DNA of 64,000 nucleotides. It comes from Isoetes taiwanensis. Lineage: Eukaryota > Streptophyta > Lycopodiopsida > Isoetales > Isoetaceae. The stretch spans positions 15,908,826 to 15,972,825 of the forward strand of contig JAJEKV010000005.1 in NCBI GenBank assembly GCA_021234155.1, written 5' to 3'. This document shows, piece by piece, positions 11,474 to 21,816 of this stretch (position 1 is the first letter of the stretch; each line of letters begins with the position of its first letter). A model generated the notes under the pieces. The model worked only from the letters and a program-made list of their open reading frames with translations, made no database searches and was not told where the DNA came from. The position numbers and the translations under genes were made by a program.

Positions 11474-11490
11474 TTACAAACCTCGAGGGT

Positions 11491-12309
11491 CTAACTCTTC
11501 AGCTTTTGGCTTCTTCTTTTCCTTCGAATCGCATACCACGAGGGACAAACATTAGCATAATGTAACTCCCTGCTCAAGATCATGATGAGGAGGGTAGAAT
11601 GGATCTCGACTTCTTCATCGGGCAAATAGCTTAGCATTTCTACTAAATCTACAAATTTCTTTACAAATGTCTTATGGATAGAATCTAGCTCACCAAACTT
11701 TTGAAGTTTTAATAACTTCCTATAGATCTTAGGCCTGGACATCAAACCTCTGATAAAGGAAGCAACCAGATGCAAAGTTGGGTGGGAAACATGGTTCCTA
11801 TTACACACCAGCAAATAAGAGTTAAATTTTTCCACATACTGTTTCACACTTTCACCAGATTTAATAGAAAAGGAATTGAGCTCAAAAACAAGATCCTGGG
11901 GTGAAGTAGTCTTACCAAACCTTGACAGAAATCTTTGTTCCAATTCATCCCACTTAGTACCTATTGACAGTTCAAAATCCAACCAGGACCTGGCCTCATC
12001 ACCTTTCATGCATTTGGCAAACTCAGCAAACCTGGTACCTTTCTTCTTTCCATGCTCCTCATAATATTCTTCAAAAGTCTTCAAGAAATGGTTAGCATTC
12101 ATGGAAGAATCATAACAAGGGGAAGAAACAGGTACAGTAAGCTCAAAATGATAAGGAGCTTGTGGAGGAAAAGACAAAGTAGAAACATTTGTAACATTTG
12201 TTGTGGAACTGGTAGCCACTTTCATGCTTACCCCTACTAAATCTGGTTGACCTGTTACCTCAGATGGTCCAGCAGGCTCAGCAGGCTTTCTTGGTGCCAT
12301 GGAGTTCAA
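11491..12309 (-). pseudogene. G1 gag capsid-like protein
   Basis: The 272-codon frame starts near 12,309, with an ATG at 12,300, directly downstream of the PBS. Its first 80 residues are low-complexity. The rest matches the retrotransposon gag domain: NHFLKTFEEYYEEHG, DEARSWLDFELSIGTKWDEL, ELNSFSIKSGESVKQYVEKF, FIRGLMSRPKIYRKLL. The frame is unbroken until about 11,560 and then ends before the zinc knuckles. The start just below the PBS fixes element orientation as minus. Confidence 0.88.
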
Positions 12310-12322
12310 CTTCCAGGTGAAT

Positions 12323-12340
12323 ATCTCGGTAGAACCTCCA
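12323..12340 (-). other. G1 primer binding site candidate
   Basis: Minus-strand TGGAGGTTCTACCGAGAT follows the LTR end (...GGCTAACA) after three bases. It starts with the TGG that pairs with a tRNA CCA end. It is not the initiator-Met type. The tRNA is not identified. Confidence 0.6.
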
Positions 12341-12343
12341 AAA

Positions 12344-14875
12344 TGTTAGCCTAAAACCTGGAACTTTTAGTCTAACCTCAAAGGAAGTGTAAACAAAGTG
12401 GTTAGAACCTCCAGATCACTTAGGGTGATCAATCCTTGTTATGTGAAACAAGAAAAGTCATTTTGAAGTGCTGGTTTTTTCAAAATCACTAGAGTCCCTG
12501 AAACTGAAAAAACTGTCAGAGCAAAATCTGGCCTTGCAGACACACCTTGTGGGATTTTTGAGATCTGATTGGTGGTATAGATGGTCAACAAGCAGAGGAA
12601 ACTTGTGGTGAAAATTTGATTGGATTTGAATAAAGGAAGGTCAAGCAAATCTAGGTCAAAGTCGGGTCAAAAAGTTGGCCAGTGCCAACACAGAGAGCCA
12701 AAAATTTGCAGATGGAGTCTGATAGGGAATTTTGGGTTGGGATCTGTGCAGACAACTTCAGAATAGCCTCTAGATCACGTGCATAAGGTTTAACTAGCAA
12801 AAAGATGTTTTAATTTTGTTGTAAGTAGCCAAAGCTTCAAGAAAAAGACAAACTCTGTAACAGTTATGAAGAAAAATCTTTTTATATGTTTTCTCTGGAT
12901 GTATAGGCTTCTAGGCTTTTTATGAGGATGAAATGCAACTACCTGAAGGGGATATAACTTGGAGCAAATATTTTGGCTTTGTATTTAGTTTTTAGCTTTA
13001 ACAAACAATGCAAGGTTATAAAGGATGAATGAATAATGATGACAATAATTTTCCAGGCAAAGACTATGTATTATAGCAAGATGATACCGAAAAATCTAAT
13101 AGTATCAGAAGGTATTACCAAAATAATGGTGCTTGAGAGCAAATTCCAGGGCTGTCTGAGCCTCTAGAAAGCCTCAAACTACCAATGAAGCAAAATGAAG
13201 TGATTATTAGAGTTGCAGTTGAAGTGTTTTGATGTCGAACAAGTCACGCCATGTCGATCTTCGGGCCAACGAGAATAGAGAGCAAAATTTGAGCAGAGTA
13301 GAGCAAGATAATATCGAAGTATCAAATGCGCCAGGGTCACAGAGGTCTATCTCTGAGGGGACGTGTTGATTAAATCTGTATTGCTGGCTTAAGAACTGTC
13401 CTTCCCTAAAAGCTAGCTCGGCCGAGTGATTTAAGGCCAAATTAGAGCAATTCTTCCCGAATCAAGTGCCACAGAGGATCCCCAAGGTCTCGGAAAAGGT
13501 TCAGGAGGTAATTTCGGGTGAAAATTGGCGGCTTCAATCGATTTAGGCACCTAATTGGCGGATTTAGCAGCTTTCCCCATTTTTAGGGTTAAGTCGAAAA
13601 AATCTTGACCGCTATATATCCCACAAGGCTAAAATGGTCTTGGCAGCTCCCGTATATAAGGAACAATGCCGGCGTGTTTAATAAACTTGCGTTACCGTAG
13701 GGGACTCCCGGCCAGAATGTCGCCCCCCACCCTCTACCGCCACGTGGAAATGGGAATGAAAATGGGGTGATGTGGAAACGATGTAGAGATGATGTGGAAA
13801 TAGATAGGGTAGATAGGCTAGAATAGGTTTTTTATTTTTTTGTGGCACGCATCCCAAGAGTCCAAATTTGAAGGCCTTTACAAGGGTTTTTTCAAAATTT
13901 AAAAAAGCCAAATTAGCTCTTTTTTGCTAGGCTTTCCATCTAGAGAAATTTTAGGTTGAGCTGAAACACTTCAATTTTTGCCCTTTTGACCCATGGTCAA
14001 TGAATACTGCAACTTGGGGATGGTGAAAAAATCATGGGAAAAAGATGGGGAAAAGGTGTAAATAGGCTATAATAGGGTTTAGGAAGATAAAATGAGGGTG
14101 AAAATAGAGTTTTCTTGCCTTTTTCGGTTTTCAAGATCATTAGGGGGCAATTCTCAAATGAAGGTAGGACCAATAAAAAATGGGTAGTGGAATGATGAGA
14201 AAAGGACTCAAAGGTGGAAAATGGTGAAAGAAAGGTTTTTGAAGGCTCTTGGGATGGATATAAGATGAATGGAATGAGGAAAAGATGGGTACCTCTGTAG
14301 CACTTGATTTCATCTCACATTGTTTCCAAAGCTCAAATCATACCTCATAGTGAAAATAAGTTTGCTCAAAACCTAAGGGTCTTCCAAACTTCTATAGGGG
14401 TCTTCCAAACTTCAAGGCTCATAGTGAAAATAAGTTTGCTCAAAACCTAAGGGTCTTCCAAACTTCTATAGGGGTCTTCCAAACTTCAAGGCTAGAATAA
14501 GAGCAAATTTCACTTCCAAGATGGCATTCTCATGTGTGTGACCTCAAAACTACTAATGCAACTCAAGTAAGCTCCATAAGGTTGAACTTTGGTAAAATGC
14601 CTTATGGCTCCTTGATAAACGTGCTATAGCCTTTGCCTGGTCTTCAAATCAAAGGGAACATGTTAAACAAATGGGAATGTGTCTAGAAAGGTGCTTTACC
14701 TCAAGGAAAAGACTAGGCTATAAAATGAGATCCCCAATGCCTTCCAATCTTGGTCAAATGTCTTCCAAACTCTAATGGGATCACAATAGCCTGGAACTTT
14801 TTCTTAGAGGAAATATAAATGAAACAAAAGGTTTAATACATAGATGCTGGTCCATGTTGCCAAAAATGGGCAACA
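12344..14875 (-). mobile_element. 5' LTR of gypsy element G1 (2.5 kb)
   Basis: The LTR runs from TGTTGCCC (minus strand, 14,875) to GGCTAACA (12,344), so its ends form the usual TGTT/AACA inverted pair. The part from 13,111 to 14,875 repeats at 1-2,027. Beyond 14,875 the sequence changes abruptly to the RT of another gypsy element, which marks the insertion site (first flanking bases GACCT). Its partner target duplication must lie left of the window. Confidence 0.9.
14344..14491. repeat. 74-bp tandem duplication in the G1 5' LTR
   Basis: Two adjacent near-identical 74-bp units begin with CTCATAGTG at 14,344 and 14,418. The other LTR has one copy (near 1,573-1,650). Each unit has an inner repeat, GGGTCTTCCAAACTTC twice. 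Confidence 0.9.
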
Positions 14876-15827
14876 GACCTAAAAAACTCCTCACTTCTGC
14901 CACATTCTTTGGAGCTGGCCAATCAACTACTGCTTCGATCTTTGTGGGGTCGGTGGAGATCCCTTCTGCTGATATCACGTGGCCCAAGTACTCCACTCTT
15001 TCAGTAGCAAAGTGGCATTTGGAGAGCTTCCCATACAACCGATGCCGTCTCAACTTTTCCAATACTCTTCTCAAATGCTGACAATGATATTCAATGGACT
15101 TGCTGTAGACTAGAATGTCGTCGAAGAAAACAATGACAAACTCATCTAAGAACTCCCTGAAGATGTCGTTCATGAGACGCATGAAAGTTGCCGGGGCGTT
15201 CGATAAGCCAAAGGGCATTACGGTAAACTCAAAGTGCCCATACCGCGTTCTGAAGGCGGTCTTATGGATATCTTCTTCTTTTATCCTTATTTGATGGTAC
15301 CCTGACCTTAAGTCAATCTTAGAGAAAACTTTCGCTCCTTGGAGCTGGTCCATCAAATCATCTGCCCTTGGCAGAGCATACTTATTCTTTATCGTCTGCT
15401 TGTTAAGCTGGCGATAATCTATGCACATTCTTAAGCTCCCGTCTTTCTTCTTCACGAAGAGTATGGGTGCTCCAAAAGGAGATGCACTTGCTCTAATAAA
15501 TCCAAGGTCAAGCAATTCCTGCAGCTGCTTCTTAAGCTCAATCAACTCCGGGGTGCTCATCCTATAAGGTGCCTTGCTGGTAGGCTTAGCATCTGGAGCT
15601 AGTGTGATTTCACACTCTATACCCCTATAAGGTGGTAGCTGACGGATTTGATCCAAAAATACATCATTGAACTCTCTAATGAGCCTTGCTACTTGCTTAG
15701 CCAACTGATTCCCACTTAAGTCACTTCCCTTCTCTTTAGCTGGTTCAATTGCCTCTAACCTCAGGATATAATCCACCTTATTTCTTTCTATACTTTTCCT
15801 TAGCTTCTTCAAAGAAATACACTGCAT
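14876..15827 (-). pseudogene. G2 reverse transcriptase, cut by G1 insertion
   Basis: An open gypsy RT with all core motifs: [63 protein letters not shown], and the catalytic [11 protein letters not shown] with both aspartates intact. It continues through [10 protein letters not shown] and VRSFLG and then stops where G1 begins. RNase H and integrase of G2 must lie on the far side of G1, outside the window. The sequence resembles chromovirus (Del/Tekay-type) RTs, but the lineage is my reading of motifs only. Confidence 0.92.
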
Positions 15828-15853
15828 GGGAGAAGCTACCTTCTTACCTTTTA

Positions 15854-16162
15854 CTATGAATCTGGTGCCGTCGGTGCCGTCATGGAAATCTCATTGCGGT
15901 CGCAGTCAATCATCGCTTTAGCTGGCTTTAGGAACTCCATTCCTACTATAAGGTCATACCTTCCAATATCCATGACCTCTGCCCCCATCGGCCACTTGCT
16001 TCCACTAAGGTCTATATCAAACGTGATCCTCCTCCCCTTAGTGTGGCGAATGACACCATTTGCCATGCTAACTAGCCTCGGCTTAGACTTCAAAACTTTA
16101 TTCTTCATTAGGGCAGCCAGCCTAGGAGAGGCAAAGTTATGAGAGCTACCTGTATCTATCAA
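15854..16162 (-). pseudogene. G2 aspartic protease
   Basis: LIDTGSSHNFASPRL carries the retropepsin active-site DTG, followed by the flap region and MDIGRYDLIVGMEFL, the conserved ILG-type segment before the C-terminus. It is offset by one frame from the gag end (16,165), and a stop at 15,854 separates it from RT. It would process the Gag-Pol polyprotein in an active element. Confidence 0.88.
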
Positions 16163-16164
16163 GA

Positions 16165-17436
16165 CTAGGATGGACTGCTATCTATGATTCCCTCAGCCGC
16201 AATGACTGTGGATTGATTTTCAACATCATCTGACTCAATAGCTACACAAATGTTGCACTCACCCTCTATGAAGCCTTGGGCTTCCTGCTGGTCGTCTTCT
16301 TCGTTGTCTCCTTCGGTTGGCAAATTCCAATCTGCAAGTTCTGCCAAAGCTGCCTGCATGACGAATGGACAATCGTGTATTCAGTGCCCTGGCTGGAAAT
16401 ACCTAAAACATAGCTTCTTCTCGATATATTCCTGCCTCTTTTCCTTGGGCATGCTGTCTAGAAGGCGCTTCAGCGAACCGCCCCTTGCTCCATTTTGTGG
16501 CTTACGATCCCCAAAGGCCTTTCCCTGAACTTTCCTTTGCTGGTGCCCTCCGGTTGGCGTAGTTGCCGATTGCTTATTCTGATACTGCCCTTGGTACTGT
16601 CCTGCTGATTTACCTTTGAAGGCGAACTGTTTCTCCCTTGGGGTTGCTGGTGCTTCTTCCAAACTTATAGCTTTATCCTCGGCTTCCACTGTCTTTGGGT
16701 TGATTGCTCGGACTAGCCTTTTGATATTGCTGTTCAATCCCTCAATGTATCCGTCAACCGCTTGCCTTTCAGAAATTCCGGGAACATGGAGCCTGAGCCG
16801 CATGAATTCCTCTGTGTACTTGGCTACTGACAAGGTACCTTGGTTCAACCTGTAGAATTGCTGGATCTGCCTGCTAGTATGTGATCTTGGCACATAATGT
16901 TTGCGAAAGGCCTTGCTGAAGATCTTGAATCTGCAACTGTTTCTTTTCAGCTTATTGGACTTCGCATAGCCTTTCCACCAAATTCTGGCTGCTCCTATTA
17001 AGTTTGCTGTAGCAACCTTCCCTATATCTTTGTCCTTCATGCCATAAGAATTGCCAAACTCTTCCATCTCATCAAGCCAAGCTTCCGCCTCCATGCCTGA
17101 CCTGTCTTTCCCTGAAAACTGACCCAACTTCCTAGTCTTTCATACATTGCTCATAGCGCTGTCAACTTTCTTCTGATAGTCATCTGTCCTCCTTGCCCTG
17201 GCTCTTATCTGTGATGTATTGGACTCACTCTCTGAGCTAGAACTGTCTTGGCTACCAGAAGTGTCTGATGAACTGGAGCTGGATGGTGTTGGGGTCCTTC
17301 GGTTTCTCCTTTTTCTCTTTCTGTCCCAGACATTTCCCTGATTGCCTTCCCCTTCTGGTTGTGGAACCTCCTCAATGCCTTGCTGAGGTAGTGGTGGAGG
17401 AGGTGGTGGTGCAGGTCCATGTTCTTGGGCGTTCAT
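16165..17436 (-). pseudogene. G2 gag with two nonsense codons
   Basis: One frame runs from ATG at 17,436 to 16,165, interrupted by TGA near 17,140 and TGA near 16,380. It has a proline-rich and serine-rich N-terminus, then a retrotransposon gag domain (EAWLDEMEEFGNSYGM, NLIGAARIWWKGYAKSN, YRLNQGTLSVAKYTEEF). A nucleocapsid finger follows, reading CFRYFQPGH then stop then IHDC. Restoring C for Y and W for the stop would give a perfect CX2CX4HX4C, and both differences are G-to-A changes on the coding strand. Confidence 0.87.
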
Positions 17437-17844
17437 CAATGGGCCCAGTGAATCAGCTGGTGCATCTGGTTCCTCATTTGGGTGAGCTTGGCATTGACTG
17501 TCTCCACCGTCAATTCTTCGTTATTGTCATCTTGTTCACGCCCAAATAAGTTTCTAGGTACCCATTGGTGATGTCGGCCCTGGCCTTGAGACCCTGAGCC
17601 GGTGTTCTTGGCTGCAAGTATTAGTCATCAATACTGTTACTTTAGTTATATATTGTTCATCCTTATTTACAAGTGAATTATTGTTGAGCATAAAAGAAAT
17701 CATGCCAAAATTGCACTTATAAATTAAAGACAATTTATAGTCATTAATATATAAAAGTTACACATTAATATAAAATACATGCTAGCATATAGCAGTGAAG
17801 ACATTCAATACAATTTAGAAGATGATTAAAATAGAATTTGTCTA
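17437..17844 (-). other. Spacer upstream of G2 gag
   Basis: This lies between the ORF-X stop (17,845) and the gag ATG. The half nearer gag is mixed composition and the half near 17,600-17,820 is AT-rich. I see no domain or clear promoter. Confidence 0.5.
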
Positions 17845-19341
17845 TCATCGATGGCCCTTTGTCAACTTGAAGAAATTCTTGACGTCCCTAAGCCGAAGGC
17901 CTTTGCCGAGGTTGCGCAAGATGTTCCTGGTTGATCCTCCTTCGAGTGCTCGGGCCATTTCCGGTGTCGGGAGTTCTGGTGTGGTTGCCGCTACTACTGA
18001 CAATGTTGCGTCCCTGAGGTGGCCTCTAGTGAAGTCGAGGCAGTAGAGCGCCACGGATATCTTGAAGAGAACGATGTGATCCGCATGGCTGTATATCTTG
18101 GAGTGATGTCCGAAGCCAGAGAGTGCTATGAGAAGCGCCACGGACTCTTCCCCTCTTGGGCTGAACTCCTTGTGAAAGACTATCATCTGCCCTTGACTGA
18201 GGACTGAGAGGTAGTAGCGGAGCGCCTTACCCTTGCCTATGCTTTGTGATCCTGTGCCCTTCCTTTGAGCTGCCCCGCCGTAGACATCTACTGCCAAGTG
18301 GTCTTCATGATCTCTCCACATGGTAGTTGCGTTCTCCAGGTTGATGCTGCTGGATGCTTCCCGCATGCTCCTGGAACGAACTGTCCGGCTAGAGCTTGGG
18401 CCTCTTCCTGGTTTGTACAACCTGCTTTATATTTCTTGGAACTCCTCCTCTGGGATGATGGGTTCCTGTTGTCGATAGATCTCCCTTATCTACTGATAAG
18501 CTGCTATATCTGACATTGTCTCCCTGGCGTAGGAGTGCCGCTCTGCTAACTCCCTTGGAATTTCCTGGTAGGAGTAGTCGATGAGGTCGGTGTTCTGCTC
18601 CTTTGCCATCAAGCCTAATAGCTCGTCGATCCTAAGCCCTTCTTCTTGGCAGTAAGGTAGGTTGAGGATGTCGTTTGCCAAGATGTATTCCTCTCCGTCG
18701 ATGACTATTGGTGATAAGGTTGTGATGCCGATTGGTGGCTCATAGGCTCGCCTGATGTCGTTATCATGCCTGGCTATGTGCCTCTCGATCCTCATTGCCT
18801 CTCTGCTTTCCCAATCCGGGTTTTCTTCCCCTAGCTGCTCGTAGTCTTGCTCGATCTGTAGTGTTGGTGTCCCTGATGTCCTGCCATGGTACTCGTACTC
18901 CGAGGAGTCTAGCTCAAGGATGTGGCTTTGGTCCCTTTGAGTGTTGAGTGGTGCTAGGTCTAAAGGCTGAATGGAAGGTTCTCCCACCCTATTGACTGAC
19001 TTATACTTATCTATGCCTATTATGCCTGCAGGTCATGTAGTCGGGCATGGTTCTAGTCCTACCCCACAGCTGGTTCTTGCCCTTGGATCCTCCCATCTCT
19101 CTTCCTAAAGCTTGGCTAAGTATCTCTAGGGATACCCAATTTCCTCCCCTAGGGGGTAAGCTAACTTCGCAGGGTAGGATCTGTTGATCATATTGGCAAA
19201 TGATATCAGTATAGAAGGGTGTTCTGGTCAATGTTGCATGAAGATCAAACAAATGGTGAACACCTGGAAGACTTGATCAGCAGGGAAGTCATGGATGTGG
19301 TTGGCAGCATCATACCATCTAACAAAGTTGCTAGGCGCCAT
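17845..19341 (-). pseudogene. ORF-X: unrecognised extra protein of G2
   Basis: From ATG at 19,341 (MAPSNFVRWYDAANHIHDFP) to a stop at 17,845 the minus strand reads as one protein of about 490 residues if two frameshifts (near 19,240 and 19,010) and two stops (TAG near 18,497, TAA near 18,440) are bridged. The middle is acidic and well-behaved (HGRTSGTPTLQIEQDYEQ, NLPYCQEEGLRIDELLGLM). The last third is basic-hydrophobic and ends NILRNLGKGLRLRDVKNFFK. I recognise no domain. A TATA box lies 94 bases upstream. It lies between PBS and gag, in the same strand as G2, where Ogre-type elements can have an extra ORF. Real coding ancestry is likely; function unknown. Confidence 0.6.
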
Positions 19342-19436
19342 TGAGCAGAGGTGGGCTTGCAAGGATCACTGAAAAGTTGGGAAATCGCCTAAGATGCTAG
19401 GAGCAGTTCTGATGAAGGGAAAATGGCAAATGAGGC

Positions 19437-19446
19437 CCTTTTTATA
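19437..19446 (-). promoter_or_regulatory. TATA box upstream of ORF-X
   Basis: Minus-strand CTATAAAAAGGGCC is a near-perfect plant TATA box. Its position, about 95 bases before the ORF-X ATG, fits transcription starting about 30 bases downstream and a short leader. It is internal to G2, so ORF-X may have had its own promoter. Confidence 0.55.
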
Positions 19447-19610
19447 GACTATGGTGGTTTCGTGCACAAGGGTTCTTGATGGGAGAGACTTTTGTTCTAA
19501 GGCTATGGGTCTCCAAATGAACTACCATGAAGTGCAAATTTAAGCAAAACAAAGCAACAAACATTGTTGGGTCTAATTTGGCTAATCTAGGTCAAAAAGG
19601 GTCGACCCGA

Positions 19611-19875
19611 GTGAATCCGCACGAAATCAGTCTGCATTGCGAACGCAGGGTCGATTGGCGCAGTCTCACCCGGTTGGGCTGATTTGGCTCATAACTTAGC
19701 ATTTCTAGGAGTTGCAAGATACTAATATGCCTAATTGGATCAATTCTATCCTAGCTAGCAACTTATTTCAAGCAAAATGATCATCTAGAAGTGGAATTTC
19801 AAGGCAACCGGGTGAATCCGCGCGAAATGGGTCTGCATTGCGAACGCAGGGTCGATTGGCACGGTCTTACCCAGG
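19611..19875. repeat. Two ~64-bp direct repeats between ORF-X and H3-like frame
   Basis: The units at 19,611-19,674 and 19,812-19,875 share GTGAATCCGC and the 20-mer CTGCATTGCGAACGCAGGGT. That string holds a small hairpin (CTGC...GCAG, TGCG-AA-CGCA). They lie about 200 bp apart in otherwise non-coding sequence. Confidence 0.85.
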
Positions 19876-20110
19876 TCACTGAATTTTTGCCAATCTTCGA
19901 TGATTTTTGCTGAAATCTTGTTATAACCCGGGTTCCTAGGTAATTTCTAAACAATTTACAAAGAATTCTACTACAATTTAGCTTAATTAATTACATTTTC
20001 AAAGCATAGTACAACCCGATTTATAGAGTAAGAGAACTTATATGTATTAAAAAAAACCAATTTACACTGAAAAAAACTTTATTTTTAACAAAATTACAAA
20101 ACTTGAGGTC

Positions 20111-21264
20111 CTAGGGCCTCTCTTTGCGGATCCTCCGCGCCAAATGCAGGTCTTTGGGCATAACAGTTACCCGCTTGGCGTGGATGGTGCAAAGGTTCCC
20201 CTCCTCAAAGAGCTGGATCAGCTCTGCTTCTGCGGCTTCTTGCAGGGCCCGGGTGGGTAGAGGGGTGACCCTATAATCAGTCCGGAACTCTTGCATTACT
20301 TCGCGAAGGAGGCGTTCGAAGGGCGCCTTCCTTATCAGGAGATTAGTACACTGCTAAAGGTGTCTAATCTCCCGAAACACCCGCGCGTGCCGAGAGTTAG
20401 GCCCATGATGTTTCTTCTTGGGCTTCTCCGGTCGTGTAGGTGGTGGCTTCGGCTGACTCTTTGGCCGCCCTCCTTCCACGAACTTCTCTACATTCTGCTT
20501 ACAGTACCAATCATTATACCTCGTCCAGCGACAGAGGTACTCCTGGTACACCTTCATTTTGCGCTTGAATTCGCGATCCTGCTTGAGCGCGAATTCACGC
20601 TCACCCACCTTCTGTTTCTTAACTACCTTGGGTGGCTTGGGCCACTTCGGGTAGGGTGGGCGTGCGTTGGGGTCTGAGGTTTTCCCAACGTCTTGCTCCT
20701 CCTCCTCCTCTGCATTCTCCTCCTCTTCTTCCTCCTCCTTCGCCTCTTCGTCCTCGAGGGGTCGAGATTCTTCAATCGTGACTGTCCCACGAGGCCTATC
20801 CCTCCTCGTCTTCGTCCTCCTCTCCTTCTTGAGTAGCTCTCTCTGTCGCTTCTTCCTGGCCGTCGTTTCTTCGGGCCACTCCGCTACTTTATCCTTCCCC
20901 TTCTTCTTCTTGCTAGAAGAAGCTGTTGCCTGCTGGTCCGGATGGGCCTGGGTCTGATGCTGCTGCTGCTGCCCGGTCTCCTCCTCCCGGCGCTCTTCCT
21001 CCTGGTGCTCCACCTCCTGGTCGGATAGGGGCCCAAGGTGGTGGGTTTCGTCAGTGCGCTGGGTCTCCATGGATGATGAGCTACTCTGTGGCTCCTCCTG
21101 TGATGCGTGGAAGGTCTCGCCGGTAGAGGACGACGCCTCGTCTCTGGCTTCGGCCGTAGGTGCATTGGGATTTGCTTGCCATGGCCACCTGCTGCTGCTG
21201 CTGCCACCATCGAAGGTGTCCGCCTTGGGCTAGTCTTCCTGTAGGTCTGCTTGGTTCGTGCCAT
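20111..21264 (-). pseudogene. Histone H3-like protein with long charged insert, in G2
   Basis: ATG at 21,264 begins MARTKQTYRKTSP, close to the canonical H3 tail. After a frameshift near 21,225 an open frame gives about 270 residues of low-complexity, strongly charged sequence (poly-Glu, Lys/Arg-rich, proline-rich). Then KKKHHGPNSRHARVFREIRH corresponds to the H3 segment leading into the alpha-N helix. A TAG and a one-base frameshift near 20,350 interrupt it. The rest is an unbroken histone fold: [64 protein letters not shown], stop at 20,111. Loop 1 has the length of ordinary H3, not the longer CENH3 loop. It lies between the PBS and gag of a gypsy element. It is broken here, so not functional as read. 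Confidence 0.85.
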
Positions 21265-21353
21265 ATCTTTCGGTGTGAGAAACTGGTGACGTAAGGCTGA
21301 TCAAGAGAGATAAGGTGGCAGGCAAGGTTTGGGGGAAAATGAGGTGGCAAGAA

Positions 21354-21365
21354 GATATTTAAAAA
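21354..21365 (-). promoter_or_regulatory. TATA-like element upstream of the H3-like frame
   Basis: The minus strand reads TTTTTAAATATC about 90 bases upstream of the ATG at 21,264. It is an imperfect TATA match. Spacing is similar to that of ORF-X and its TATA box. Confidence 0.35.
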
Positions 21366-21780
21366 GGAAGGTGCTCTAGGGAATATTCCCCTATCATTAA
21401 TGGGTTCAATAATTAGCCCCCCTTATTAATTTCTCCAATATACTTAATTATTAGTACATACTTAGTACAGTATTATATTTTCCTAATGGTTTGAAGTGTT
21501 AATTATGAATTTGCGCCATTTTTCACCCAGGTCTCGGATTGGCATGATTCTTCGACCCATATTAGGTGAAATTTGATGCTGATCCATAATTTCCACTCCA
21601 ATTTTACTAGAATGTTAATTCGACTCATTCTTTTTCCTCATCTAACAACTTAGCCTATTCTTACGGACCCACTACCTAGGAGAAAACTTTTTCCCCTATT
21701 TTCGAGGTTCCATGGTGGAAATTTTCATTTCACACCCTATCAGACCTGTTAGACTACTTTCAAGGATATGGTCAGTGCTA
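21366..21780. other. G2 leader, no feature seen
   Basis: AT-rich sequence between the PBS region and the H3-like promoter. I see no reading frame or repeat of note. Confidence 0.5.
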
Positions 21781-21800
21781 GTTCTTGGTCAACCAAGAAC
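21781..21800. other. Stem-loop beside the G2 PBS
   Basis: GTTCTTGGTCAACCAAGAAC has 9-bp perfect arms around a 2-base loop. It lies three bases downstream of the PBS in element orientation. Confidence 0.8.
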
Positions 21801-21803
21801 ATC

Positions 21804-21815
21804 GCTCTGATACCA
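21804..21815 (-). other. G2 primer binding site, initiator tRNA-Met type
   Basis: Minus-strand TGGTATCAGAGC is the standard plant PBS complementary to the 3' end of initiator tRNA-Met. It sits one base from the LTR end, which fixes both the LTR boundary and the element orientation. Gag starts about 4.4 kb downstream, unusually far. Confidence 0.95.
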
Positions 21816-21816
21816 T

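Noticed and set aside
20667-20957. Plus-strand Ser-rich frame across the H3-like locus
   Set aside because: It is the antisense shadow of the poly-Glu/Lys insert of the H3-like frame.
20111-21264. Centromeric H3 (CENH3)
   Set aside because: Loop 1 has ordinary H3 length and the tail begins ARTKQT, which CENH3 proteins lack. A divergent canonical-type H3 fits better.
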